60,000 nucleotides of DNA, from the NCBI RefSeq assembly GCF_008831285.2, contig NC_045138.2, positions 28,741,934 to 28,801,933 on the forward strand, given 5' to 3'. Source of the DNA: Nymphaea colorata (lineage: Eukaryota; Streptophyta; Magnoliopsida; Nymphaeales; Nymphaeaceae). How positions within the stretch are numbered: the stretch's first letter is position 1; every line of letters begins with the position of its first letter. A program made the translations under genes and the position numbers. Shown here one piece after another: positions 14,421-26,800 of the stretch. A model generated the notes under the pieces. It was not told the origin of the DNA, ran no database searches, and saw only the letters and a list, made by a program, of their open reading frames with translations.

Positions 14421-15063
14421 TGAAAGGCGTCATCGCGGCTGGGTAAATTTCACATGGGTCCAACTATTCTTCTTATTTTCCAAACAGTCTCAATTTTTTA
14501 AAAAAAGACTCACCTCCTTCTCAACTTCTCAGTAAAGCAAGCCATATGGCATCTGAGGTCCTGAGGATTTGAGTAGTGAACTCGTTTCTTCCCTTCCCAA
14601 CTTCTTTTAGGGCCATTTGATGCCTTGAAAATATAAAAATAAAATAAAATTTTTAAGAATTTATTTTTAAAATTATATAATTGAAAACAAAATATAGATT
14701 TTCAAAACCTCTTTGTGTTTATTGTACTTGGGTTTATGTTTCAGAAAATAAATTTCTCAATTTGATAAGAGTGAAAGAAGAAAAAACAAAATAGTTGGAT
14801 TAAGCATTGCTTGAGAATCCAGCTTTTTTCATCTTGAAATTTTTTTAATGAAAATATTTTGGAAAAAACTTTATGAAAACCAACCGAACCTTCACTTTTT
14901 TCATGTCAAGTTTGATGGGCAAAAAAAAATTCAAAAATTTGAATTTTATTTACATAGCTACAAGAAATATCCTAAAGTGTCCCTTTGTTAATTAATGATC
15001 TGCTTGAAAACATAAACTAAGAGGTTAGGTTTCAAAAACGGGCAAAAAGGGATCATATCTTAT

Positions 15064-15146
15064 CTTTTGTGAAGAAGGAAGAGAGAGAGAGAGAGAGAGA
15101 GATCCCTCTCCTTTTTCTTGGTGAAGAAGGAAGAGAGAGAGAGAGA
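15064..15146. repeat. Duplicated GA-rich microsatellite
   Basis: Two copies of a module reading tgaagaaggaa followed by (GA)n, separated by about 20 nt, 1.4 kb upstream of the ABCG start. Confidence 0.8.
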
Positions 15147-17078
15147 ACTCTGTCCTTTTTTCTCACCAACCGTATGATGTAATGTATGTCTTGGGGCCTT
15201 CTTCTTGGACTCTTTCTTTCATTTTTTTTCCCTTTCATTGCCGACACTTGTAATAAAAGTCGGTAGAACACTCGTGCGTATTGGGGCGTGAAGGCTTCTA
15301 GTCAACCTACTGAGATTGAAACTTTCAACACAACATCTGAACTAGCTAGAATTTTTTGGTTGATGGGCACTTGAATTGTCGCCTTGATCTGATGTGAGCA
15401 TGACATGTGACTGAAACCTAATCTAGCTTTACTACATGCGTGAGTTATGCCGAGTACTTAGTAAATGATGAACCACTTCAAATCTTCGTTTCCGAGAGGG
15501 ATGATCAACTCCGCAAATTTAACTTGAACCCGTGTATGGGTATGAAATCTCAGAAAGCACAACAATGGTGGTCGTGTGAGTTTGATCCTCCTTTGACTCT
15601 GGAGCCTCTTGGCTGCGCTGTGCTTGGATGCACTAGTCTTCCACATGCGAGTGATGAGATGAAAACCTCCTTATATCAAATTTTCCAATGGGATTTCTGA
15701 AGGTCTGGTGTGGGCACTGGCCGACACCAGTCACACTGTACCTCCTCTACTGTAGGACGCCATCTGAATGAATCGCTCTTAGCCTAATATTTACTTACAA
15801 GTTGCTAAAAAGTCGAACGCCAGACATATCTTTGGACTCAAGGACAGAAGAACAAGAAGAACTCAAGAACAGAAGAAGAAGAAGAAGAAGAAGGGGGGCT
15901 TCGGCTTCTCACTCAAGAAGAAGTGGGTTACCTCCCAGGCTCCCACTCACCCGAAAATTGTTAGAAAGACTTCTTCCCTTTTTTGTATTGACTGGTTAAT
16001 TGTAAACTATGGCTTGACTCGGAATTGTAAACTACGTCAACTGAGATGTATAACATTATCTTTTATTCATTTCCTCAAAAAGGATGACTTGTGACTGCCA
16101 GTTACTGGATTACCTAACTGCAATATAATAATATATAGTTTTCGACGACGACTTGAAGCTTTTCATGGAGCGAAGCGCCGTATTCTAGCCGCAATAACTC
16201 AAGTGCTTACTCTTGCATGAGCCATGATAGGCATTGAACTCAAGCGAGAGCACTATAGAAATACTGGGGAGAAATTTCATGTATTTGGGTTTTCACAGTC
16301 TAGCTACTCTTGATTGCGGATGTTATAATCTGGAGAAGAACAGCGTGAAGAATGGGATCCATTTCTTTGAGTGTAAATCTGAAACTTCTTACTTCTAGAA
16401 TTCGATTCGAGAGAGACTTGAATCCCATTTTCTTCGAGCATGAACGAAGACTTTGTTGGTGAAGATTCGCCAAACTCTCAAAGGAACTCATTTCCGCATG
16501 GTTGGAAGAAAAGAAAGGGAAAGGAAGAAGGAATCAAGGACCAGTTTCCATGTATGGCTTCATATGCTTTGGTCGAGGAACCCAAGCCGTGTTGGAGTGT
16601 GGAGCCTAATCTATTCTTTATAGGCTTTCTTAATTTCCATGGATCCAATTGCCGGTTTGCCCCAGTGCTCATGTTTATGACAGGGTGCCTTCTTTTTTTG
16701 TACTCTGTGATTCTTCGGTAGTAGTGAAAAACTTCTGTGGGCGACCGTGGACAAAGGAGAACCCTATCTCAAATCCACTTGTGTCTTCTTCTTTTTTCTC
16801 TTCTTGGGTTTTCTCTTGGTATGCCAAGAAAAGTGTGTGAGAGTCACGTTCCTCACAGGCCATACAAAAGTTTCACATGTCTTCTATTCTCATAAGTGTT
16901 GTTCCTCGAACTTTAAACGATGGCAATGTGACACTCTAGTTGATGGGTATACCATGGGTTCACCTAGGTTCTAGAGGAGCTTAAAACCTTAGGGGCATAA
17001 AAAAAAACATGAGATTTTCGGCCCTTCTTCAGGCAGCTTCTCCTCACTGAAAGGCAAAGAATGAAAAAAATGAACTAA

Positions 17079-17158
17079 AAAATAAAAGAAAAAGTGAATT
17101 AAAAGTAGGTGTTCCAAATAATAAAAGAAAAAGTGAACTAAAAGTAGGTGTTCCAAAT
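17079..17158. repeat. Tandem duplication, about 38-bp unit
   Basis: Two adjacent copies of an A-rich unit ending in taggtgttccaaat, with one substitution between them. Confidence 0.75.
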
Positions 17159-17394
17159 ATTTTAAGTTGGGTGTTGAGAGCGCAAGTGTGATATGGATGG
17201 TTGACTAAATAAACCTCTAAAACGCTTCTCTCGTTCTAAAGGTGTCTTTGATGAATCGCCCAATTAAACAGCCAACAATCTGTAAACATTGTAAAATCAA
17301 TCTTCCCTCTCTCCTTCTCTAGGAGGGCTTTCTCTTTCTTGTTTTCCTTCCTTTTTCTCACCTTCTTTATTTAATCTAATTTTCATTTTGTCGG

Positions 17395-17427
17395 CTCTCT
17401 CTCTCTAATATAGCAATATAACTATAG

Positions 17428-17458
<31 letters not shown>

Positions 17459-17486
17459 AATATAGCAATATAACTATAGAAGAAAG
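17395..17486. repeat. Direct duplication with CT microsatellite
   Basis: A (CT)n tract followed by taatatagcaatataacta and a short tail occurs twice in a row, the second copy with a longer CT run. Confidence 0.8.
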
Positions 17487-17994
17487 CATGGTCGGCACTG
17501 ATCGCTTTCACAAGGCATACTTAGGCTTCCCCCACCCAATCTAACATTTGTTTTGACCTAGCTCGATGTCTGTATTCAACACCAAATGTGACGGAAGCCG
17601 GGAAGTTCCACACCAACTCTATCGTTTCAAGATAAAATGTCATGAATTTTCAAGCTCTTCGGTCCACATAGCTATGAGTGGACAAGGTATTCGCAACCCC
17701 AAAATTTTGAGCCCCAAAGGGTGGAAAAAAACAAAGAGCAGTACTGCTAAAAACAACTTTAAACCTACCACATTATATAAACAACAAGTGTTCTGAATAA
17801 GTTGGTGATCCTTCATATATATGATATTGGAAGCAGCATTCATTATTGTGAAAGTCACATGGGAAATCAAAGACTTCCATGGGTCAGAGGGTATAAATAA
17901 TGTCTTGTGCTTATTATAATCTCTTGGTGGGTAGTTGGGAGAGCCTACCAAAGGAATCAGAAGGGATGAACTCTAATTTCTGGTTCACAACACC

Positions 17995-18064
17995 GATACT
18001 GATACGGGTACGGATACACTTTGGGGAGCCGATACTGATACGGGTACGGATACACTTTGGGGAG
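17995..18064. repeat. 36-bp tandem repeat rich in GATAC
   Basis: Two perfect adjacent copies of a 36-bp unit starting gatactgatacgggtacgg; the second lacks only its last two bases. The GATACGG wording recalls the subterminal repeats of the element at 22534-23262, so this may be a fragment of a related transposon. Confidence 0.75.
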
Positions 18065-18947
18065 GAGCGTTACAGACACGGTCATTTTGAAAATTGAAAA
18101 TACGATGGCATGACAAGGATATGTATATGTGTGAATGTGTGCATGCGCAAAAGTTCATAAAAATTGTGCAAAATTAATAAGAAAAAGCTGTTAAGAATAT
18201 ATTTTGGAGAATTCATTTGCAAAAATAACACACAAAACTTCATTTACATATAGAAACTTCATTAATTTTCAGTTTTTTTTATATGTAAGTGCTCCTTCAA
18301 ATTTGAAATTTAAACTTAGAGTGCTCTCCACCACTAAAGAAACATGTAAAAGATTACCAGGTTGAAGACAGTTCATATAACAAGCAACTCCAAGAACCGC
18401 CCTAATTAGAGTTGAAGGTACTCTTCCATGGAGGATCTGGATCTCGAATGTTGACTTAATCGGAGTGTTTTCTTCTTAGCACTGCAAGAAACACATCATA
18501 GAGACGTCAACACTGACCTGGTAAGTATTGGCAGTGAAAGATATAAATTTGATAAACTTTTTATCTTTGAATTAAATAAGAGGAGTTTCTAGCATTTTTT
18601 AACTGATTGAAAAAAGACCATTTTGATGTTGTATGTTATTCGTTTGTTATTCCGAATATGAATATGAAATCCATTCAAAAACTGTTATTAATTCAAAGAT
18701 GAGAGAAAGTCGTGCTTGTACGCAACAGATGGCGTCTCCCGGCGACGAGGGAAGCAACTCCCGATGGAGTCGGTCGCCGGAAGAAAAAAGAACGACAGGT
18801 CTTGCTCAATTTAACTGGACCTTACAACTTGATGCTGGACAAGGCTTTGGGCATGACGGTGGGTGGCTAAATCACCTAGTGGCAGTTCTGCTAGTTTAAT
18901 TTAAATCAATTCGGCATTGGGTTGAAGAGTACTTTATTTGGTTTAAG

Positions 18948-19215
18948 TAGGTTTCGATGCCTGAACCGATGCTTGAAACCCGACCCGAGTTGGGACCTAT
19001 TTTAATCTAGTTAAAATAAAAAAAATATTTTTTAATATAAAATAATTATTTTTGAATAGAAATACATTTTAAATAATAAAATATATGTTTATTAAAATAA
19101 TATAAAAAATAAATCGAGTCGAATCGAACCCGTCTAACCGTCCCAAACTGGCCCAATAATGCATCGAGCCGGCCCCGGCCGTTTTTTTCAAGCCCAGGCC
19201 CAATGCGCAGCCCTA
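18948..19215. mobile_element. hAT-like MITE with 8-bp TSD
   Basis: A 268-bp element flanked by perfect 8-bp duplications GGTTTAAG (18940-18947 and 19216-19223). Its ends read TAGGTTTCGATGC at the left and, on the other strand, TAGGGCTGCGCAT at the right, an imperfect inverted repeat with the TAGGG-type start known from Ac-like hAT elements. The ends are GC-rich, with GGGCC/GGCCC words, and the centre is extremely AT-rich. There is no coding capacity. Confidence 0.75.
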
Positions 19216-20131
19216 GGTTTAAGAGATAGGATGTTGCATCCTCTCTCTCTCTCTCTTTCTTTGTAGAGTTGGTATCTAATAATATTTGGCATCACTTCAT
19301 CTAAACCGACACAGTGTAAGACCCTAGAAGCAAGGAGAATATGAGGCCTCTAGATTCCTCTTTTAAGTAGTGAGTTGTTAACCTCTCACTCACCAGAACC
19401 GAGAAAAAAGAAAACAAACAAACAATAACAATGAATTCATTTTGATGGTTTTAAGCAACACCCAAAGTTGATCAGGTAAGGGTCAATTAGATATTGCTTT
19501 TTTTCTTATTCTTGGGTTTTCTTTCCTTAACGTGCGAGCATAAATTAATAACAATGAAGGTTGTGGGAAGCATTTAGGTAATTACCGTCGAAGAAAAAGC
19601 CAATAACCAGATGGGGAGGGGAAGATCTCATATGTGGATCTCCGAAAGACCTTTGAAAAAAGAAAAAAAAGAGTGAAGACTTACACAAGCACGCTGACAG
19701 TTTTCTAGCTACATATTAGTCATAAAAAACATTCCAGCATTTTTTGGAAACGAAGACCTGGGGTAACTTTTTTTATTTTCTCCAGAATAAAAGTCAGGAA
19801 CATAATATAAAAATCTTGATAAAAAAAAAAAGAATAGTTAAAAACTTCGGATAAGTGCCCATTATACACCATCAAGAGACATCGAGATAATAGCATAACT
19901 ACCACCATGAGAACATGGCTTTGGAAATAATGTTGTACGTGCATGGAAGCAGGCTTTCATGTATTGAATCAGCCAGAATAACCTTACGCACCATCAAGCA
20001 GTTTACTGAACAGATAGAACCATCCGGATAGATGAGCGATTATAGTAGCTCACATTTGCAGCCCCCTTGGGTGGAGTTTTGTGCCGACTAATTTACCGCT
20101 TCTTTAGGGGTTCCTTAGGAATGGGGGGGGG

Positions 20132-20154
20132 AAACAAACAAACAAACAAACAAA
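20132..20154 (+). repeat. (AAAC)n microsatellite
   Basis: Six copies of the tetranucleotide following a run of eight G residues. Confidence 0.85.
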
Positions 20155-20816
20155 CTATTTTGATCGTCAGTCAGAATAACGAAAATTTTACAAGGACGAT
20201 ACCAACTTTTAGTGGCACAACAACGGGCATAAATTCAAACCTGAGAATGTTTTCGTTACCCTTTTAACGGTATTCTCTGCGAAATTATCAAACAAAATGT
20301 GTGAAACCCAAGTTTAGTGAAACAGATTACCTTCCCCCCTCGAACTGCTTTTTGACATAAAAATGCATTACTCAAAAAAAATTTAACTTGCGAATGGAAT
20401 AAACTGGGGCGGGATAATGCCAGCAGTTGGCTGTCTCCTGTTAATAACACCACGGAATTATCACCAGAAACTAAAATTCCGTAACATTTCGATGACTACA
20501 TTGAAACTTCCAGACTTTCAGTGACGATGAAAGAGGGAAGTTGCTATAGTTGGGTACAGATGACAGTTGCCTAGCACCTCTTGGGCTTCCAGTATTTCTT
20601 GATCTTCACTACATTAAAAACAAGGCGCTTTCTCCCTTTCACCAGAGGATAAGACACATTTCCTTCAATACGTGAAATATGATATACACCAAGAGTGTTA
20701 GACATGGAATACAAAATCATATACATGCATTCTACAGCAAGGATATTTAAATATGAAATACAGAATTGTACACATATCAGTTGTCTTTATATTACAGAAG
20801 AAATACATAACTTTAT

Positions 20817-23800
20817 TCATGCAGTCCCAATCAGCATGTCATGTAGAACGGAAGACAAGCAGAGAAGAGGTTGTTTGTTCTGGATCCGAGCAAAGAAGTC
20901 ACAGAGGGCAGGACCAGCAACGTTCCAAACGAATGAGCATAACCGAGCCTTACCAATTTCTGATTCGAAAGGTGAGGCATTCTGATCAGGAGTATATGAA
21001 CCTAAATTTGCAGCATATCCATAAACTATTTGATATATAGCACGAGCCTCAATGAATATCTCATTTGCAGCTTTTATTGAATCTTCATACTTAGCAGCAC
21101 CATACAAAATCTGCCAACAGAAACACAATGAGGAACTGTCACAGACAGGAGGACAAAAAATGAATATACATGAGATTATGCAAATACCGATAAAGAAATC
21201 AGTATTATCATCAAATCTCCTGATAGTAAATAATTTATTAAGGTCTTCAATTTGACCAGAAAAGAGAAAACCCTTCTAAGGAAGAAAGACCTTCTATCCC
21301 TGGTAGGCACTTTGTTTCTTTATATGCAACAAAGCCAAAAACTGATAAAACTAAAAGCTTTTTCCAAATTTTGAACACGTCAAGGAGTAAGAAGGAAAAG
21401 CAGGCAAAATGCAGGACGGATGTTTCATAAAAATGAAATATAAACAAGGAACTTGTCCTTTAAAAGGTACCAATTACTTGCCCTTTAAAAGGTACCAGTT
21501 ACAATTATGCTTCTTAAGGAAAACCCCTCAGAAGTTTGAAGAAAACACAGCATTTATGAGTGGCAGAGAACCACATACACTCTAAACACTTGACAGGGCA
21601 GTTGAAAATGTAGGACGAGACGAATTTGACTTAAACCAGTGCATATACTGCTGACTTAAGTAGTACTCCCCAGATCTCAACTGCTTTACTTAGTGGAGAC
21701 CAGCCAACCTATAGTTCATGATGGTGAATGGTTTATCCTTATTTTAGCTGAAAAAAAACAAATAATGGGTAGGAGCCCGATTGTAATGATAGTAGGAACG
21801 TTTGCCATTCACCTGCTTATACTTTCTAATAATCCTGTCTGCTTCAGTATCTTTAGACTCCCCCGTAAGTTCCATAGCTTTCTTCATGTCAGCTCGATAC
21901 TTTTGATAATGGGCAATCCACATTTTGGAAACGGACTGTGGGACTTCCTCAGTGAAGCATGAAAGTTGCCATATTTCTTTAAAACAGCAACAAGTAAATG
22001 GTAAGGAGTAGGGACATATTAGAGGCTCAAACTCTGGTCATAAGACAAGTTTTAGTTGTACTAAATGTTTCTGCTTACCTTGGGGTTGTTGATCCTCTTC
22101 AACTGACAACCTTACCTTATCATAGATCATACCCAAGATAGACCGTGAAATATATGAGTTGTCACGTTCCAGGTAATGTGGATATTGATCAGCTCTCAAA
22201 TCTTTTGTGACTTCAACCTATTTCATAAACTGATGGGGGTTAGTCCAATCAATTTATGAAGATCAAAATGTTCATCAAAGAAACTAGGCCACACTCATGC
22301 AACATTATGATATACACACGTTATTTTTTATGAGAAAGGCTGTGCAAAAGTACCTCTAAAAAGGGGGGAAGGAAACGTCATGATAAATCTGTGTAAGATA
22401 AAGCACAATCCTCCAAGATAGGAGGTATTCAAAAGCATGCAAAATATGGTGGGACTTCATTCACACAAAGACTTGCTCTCCCAACCAACCGTTTCAATTT
22501 AAAAGAGAATACATGAAACCTATTACCTAGAGACAACTTTATCCGTATCGTACGATACGGACGCGTATCGTATAGGTCAAAGAAACCTATACGATACGTA
22601 TTCGATATGCGATACGCGTGCATATCGTACGCGTATCACACGTATCGTGCGATACGGGCGTCGTGTCGCACGATACGGGTTAAAACACAAAATTTTTTAT
22701 TTTTTAAAGTTTAAACACTCCTCCCTCTCTCTCTTCTTATATCTAAAGACTTCAAGAGACGTATGAGGGAGAGATTTTGCACATTTTTATAAAAAAATAA
22801 CCAAGGATTCATCGATTTGGGAGATATTATCGTTAAATCATGAAAGATGATAGCTATATGTTTTGAACTTATAAAATTGTGTTATAATCTAAGTCCCTAA
22901 ACTCCAAGTCCTAAGACTCTAAGTCTTAAGATTCTATAAAATTTTCAAGTTTAAAATTGTGATGAATGCTTATTATGTTATTTTGAATATCTAATTTCTT
23001 ATTTTTGAATGTGTTGTTGATACACATGAATGTTCCTTATGTATGACGATCTTTTTTATATTTGACATTTTTCTTGATTTCTGATTTTTTGTTCATTTTT
23101 TCAGATTTTTAATAATTTTTCTCTATTTTTCTGATTTTTAAATATTTTTTAAAATTGAAAAATTAATTTTACGATACGCTACGCTTCGTTTACGATACGT
23201 TACGATACGACGGATAGGTCGGCCTAACCGATACACGATACGCTACACCTTTTATAACATTGCCTAGAGATCAAAAGTAGTTTCCGACGTCCATCATAGG
23301 CTTTAGTAATTTCCACATTCTGTTGATGCATCCCATCAAAAATTAAGAGCTTCCAATCTGATTTACTAGGAAAGGTTTCATTACAATTATTTGCATTGCA
23401 TTATGCATATCTAGCAGTTTCGTTAACAGTCTATAATTCCAATTGTGTTTTTTCTATTGACCAAAACAAAACGCCTTTTCACCTGAAACAAACAAAGAGA
23501 TAGGTAGATAATCAAGCATTACAGTACTGCAACGAAACTAGGAATCAGAAATAAGGGGGAAAGTTCTGAGATGCTGACATACTGAAGTACATTAAATTTA
23601 TAATGGTGCATCGCATATTGTTAAGGCAGTCACAAATCATGGCAATCCAGCCATATCTGATCACGAATTGCCTAATCTAGATAAGGAAGATATTCTGGTG
23701 TCAGAACTTCCTCCCTTGCAAATGATACAATGGGCACCATTGCCGAATGTAACATTCTGGTTCCTTCACGTAAGGAAACCAAAACTATCCTGTAACATAC

Positions 23801-26800
23801 TCTACTAAAAGGAAACTCTCCTCCTGTGATGGTTATGAAAAAGAGCAGGGGAGAGAAAATATTGGAGATCATGAATGTAGGCTTATACAAGTTGAACCAC
23901 ATTATATGTTCTATGTTTTTTTTTTCTTTTACTCTTTTGTTTAACATGGTATCAGAGCCCTTTATCCCACAGACAGTTTGAAATAATTTTGATCACTCAA
24001 AACCATGGATGGCAGCTGATTTGCAGGGATGCCATCATAAGCCATAAACAAAAGTTCTTTAGGAAGCATCTTAGCAGGTTTAAACACTTTGTTTCCCATA
24101 TTATCCGCTACCACCAGTTTTCAGCTTGTTTTGTCAGGCCGGTTTTCTTCTCTAAATAACATTTCTCCATTTAAAAAAGCTATGCAAGTTAGAACCTTGT
24201 TAGAATACAGTGTTATAGGGAACCGGGTCTGGATATGGACCCGGTACCCATGTGCGCGGGAACCGAGGGTGGGCTCGGTTCCCTAGGCGGGCCTCTCTTC
24301 CTCCCTCTTTTAATTCTTATCATTTATTGTAATTGTTGATTAAGTGAATGAAGTTTTCTCTCTCCTAGGGTTGCGGTTTTGCCCCTAGGTTAAAGCTTCC
24401 CCGTGGTTTTTCACCTCTTTCTGAGGTTTTCCACGTAAATCCTGTGTTGGCTTTTCTTTCTCTTCTTTCGCTGCGTGTTTCTACATGGTATCAGAGCCAA
24501 AATCGTGTTGTTTGGCTTCTTTGTTCGTTTGTGATTTAGGGTTTTCTTGGAACCCTAAGTCTGAACCCTGAATCCTCGCCGACGCAGCCCGCCGTCTCAG
24601 CCCACCGCCGACGCCGCCCGCTATCGCCTGCCCGCCGACGCAGCCTGGCGTGCACCCCCGTCGTCGCCAGGACCGCCGCCGTCGCCTAGACCACCGTCGC
24701 CTGGACCTCCGTCGCCAGGAACGCCGTCGTTGCCTGGCCTTTTTCCCGCCGACGCAGCTCTCTGTTCTGTCGCTGCCCGTCCTCGTCCTGTGCTTTTCTG
24801 GTATTCTCTGACTGTTGGATTTCTTTTGTGGACGTTATGGCTAAAGAGATGACCTCCAAGACCGATGTTACCTTTGACACGGGTAGCAATACCAAGAGCG
24901 AAAATGTGTCTGTTCAAGTCACCTCTATTCGGCTGAACAAAGACAATTATCTCACTTGGTCTGCTGCGCTTGAAATTGAGATCACTAGTCGCAGTCGTCT
25001 GCCCTATATCACTGGGGAGAAACCTGCGCCTAGTAAAACTGATCCTGGATGGGCGACTTGGGCATTGGAAGATAGTCAAGTTAAGGTGTGGATTATTAGT
25101 TCTGTTTCTGCTGATATTCAGCCCCTTATTTTGCTTGACCTCATATGACATGTGGACTGTGCTTGCGAGGATGTATGGCCGTAAAAAGAGAGTCATGCGT
25201 ACATACCAGATTAAACGCAGCATCTATTCTCTTAAACAGAGTGACTTGCCTGTGGCATCCTTCTATGCAGCCCTGAAGACTAAATGGGAGGAACTGGATT
25301 ATCATGTGAATGATGACTGGAAATGTGGTTCTGATCATGAACTGTACTGGCAAAAAGAATGGATGGACCGCACTTTTATTTTTCTAGGAGGTCTGCGTGA
25401 TGAGTTTGAATCCATTAGGAGTCAAATTGTCAATTGTGATGAGACCCTTGGAATTGAGGAGGTGTATGCCCGGGTGGAATCTGAGGAACAACGTCGTCAA
25501 GTGATGCATATTGACTCTAATCATGGTAGTTCACCCTCTGCTTTTGTTAGCCGAGCTCCAGGCACTGGGCAGCATACTATTCGGCGATGCAGTCATTGTA
25601 ACAAGTTGGGTCACTGTTAACTTTTGTTGGGATCTTCATCCTGAGAAGAGGCTCACCCGTGGTCGTCCTCCCTCTGGTAGGCGGGGTCCTCCTGTGCCTG
25701 ATACTAGCTCTCCCAGTGTTGAAAAACCGAAGCTTTCCTCTTACCAAATCAAGGAATTACAAGTTTACATCAGCCGATTATCTACTACTAAGGAGGAAGC
25801 CTCCACGTCTGAGAGAGCTCAGTTAGCCCAAGCTCTTGTTGCCACAAGTGATCAAGGTAATTCCTTACTTGGTGATTGGGTAGTGGACAGTAGAGCTACC
25901 CATCATATGACAGGGAACCCTAAGATGTTTCAAGAGTACAAATTGTCTTCAGGGCAGCAACGAGTATCTATGGCTGATGGGTCCTCGATCTCTGTGGCTG
26001 GAAAAGGGAGTTTGTCCTTATTAAATAAATATCTTCTGCATAATGCTCTTCATGTTCCCAATATTCCTGTGAATTTGTTGTCTGTCAGTAGTATCACCAA
26101 AGAGCTCAATTGTAATCTAATTTTCTCTGCTGATCATTGTACCCTGCAGGACTTGGTGACGGGAAAGAAGATTGAGATTTGTTCGGTTATTGATGGCCTC
26201 TGCAGACTGCCCGTACAGGTTGCCTCTGCTCTCATTTCAGCCACTAGCAGACAGTTGACGGGCGTGGAGGACAGGTCTAGCATTATGAGATGGCACGAGC
26301 GCCTTGGACATCTCCCATCCAGTTGATTAAGAAGTTGTTTCCTAGGTTTTTTACTTCTGTTTCCATGGACTCCTTCACATGTGAAGTGTGTCAGCTTGCT
26401 AAGCATGTTAGGGCTTCGTACCCTATTTCTATCAATAAAACCACTCGTCATTTTGCCTTGGTTCACTCTAATGTTTGGGGTCCTTCGGGAGTACCCACTT
26501 GTCGTGGTTTCCATTACTTTATGACTCTGATTGATGACTACTCCCGTTGTACGTTTGTGTACTTGTTGAAAGAACGCAGTGAGGTTCCTGTCGTTGTCAA
26601 AAATTTTGTTGCCTTTGTCGAGAATCAATTTCAGACCTCTGTTCAGACTTTCCGTACTGATAATGCCATGGAGTATGTCTCCCAATCCCTGGATGACTTC
26701 CTGCGGGGCAAGGGTATTGTTCATGAGACGTCCTGTAGTTATATTCCTCCTCAAAATGGCGTGGCCGAACGTAAAAATCGCCATTTATTAGATGTCACTC

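Larger units (their letters stand above)
14421..20816. other. Intergenic region between the ABCG start and the RDR stop
   Basis: No coding sequence recognised. Open frames of 60-95 codons exist (for example + strand 15440-15700 and 16440-16721), but they match no family I know, lack a plausible exon context and overlap frames on the other strand. The region holds GA microsatellites, several short direct duplications and one hAT-like MITE, listed separately. The RDR 3' UTR and terminator should lie at the right end. Confidence 0.6.

Noticed and set aside
16300-16721. Open frames on both strands in the intergenic region
   Set aside because: Unrecognised, mutually overlapping and without splice or promoter context; chance open frames in intergenic DNA are more likely.
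20812-20817. AATAAA overlapping the RDR stop codon as polyadenylation signal
   Set aside because: It would imply almost no 3' UTR; AT-rich sequence gives such hexamers often, so I did not call a terminator.
20817-21976. C-terminal RDR exons as a separate gene from the 43-59 kb exons
   Set aside because: The exon at 22079-22217 starts in phase 0 and continues the protein after the exon ending at 43413 (phase 0); summed length and block order match one RDR of about 990 residues.
22079-22116. Splice donor at 22115 instead of 22078 for exon 17
   Set aside because: Stopping at 22116 leaves phase 0, which would read the exon at 21976 out of frame. Ending at 22079 gives phase 1 and restores the conserved IWQLSCF block.
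24621-25223. 200-aa minus-strand open frame with Gly/Asp repeats
   Set aside because: It is the complement of element A's GC-rich leader and gag; no family match.
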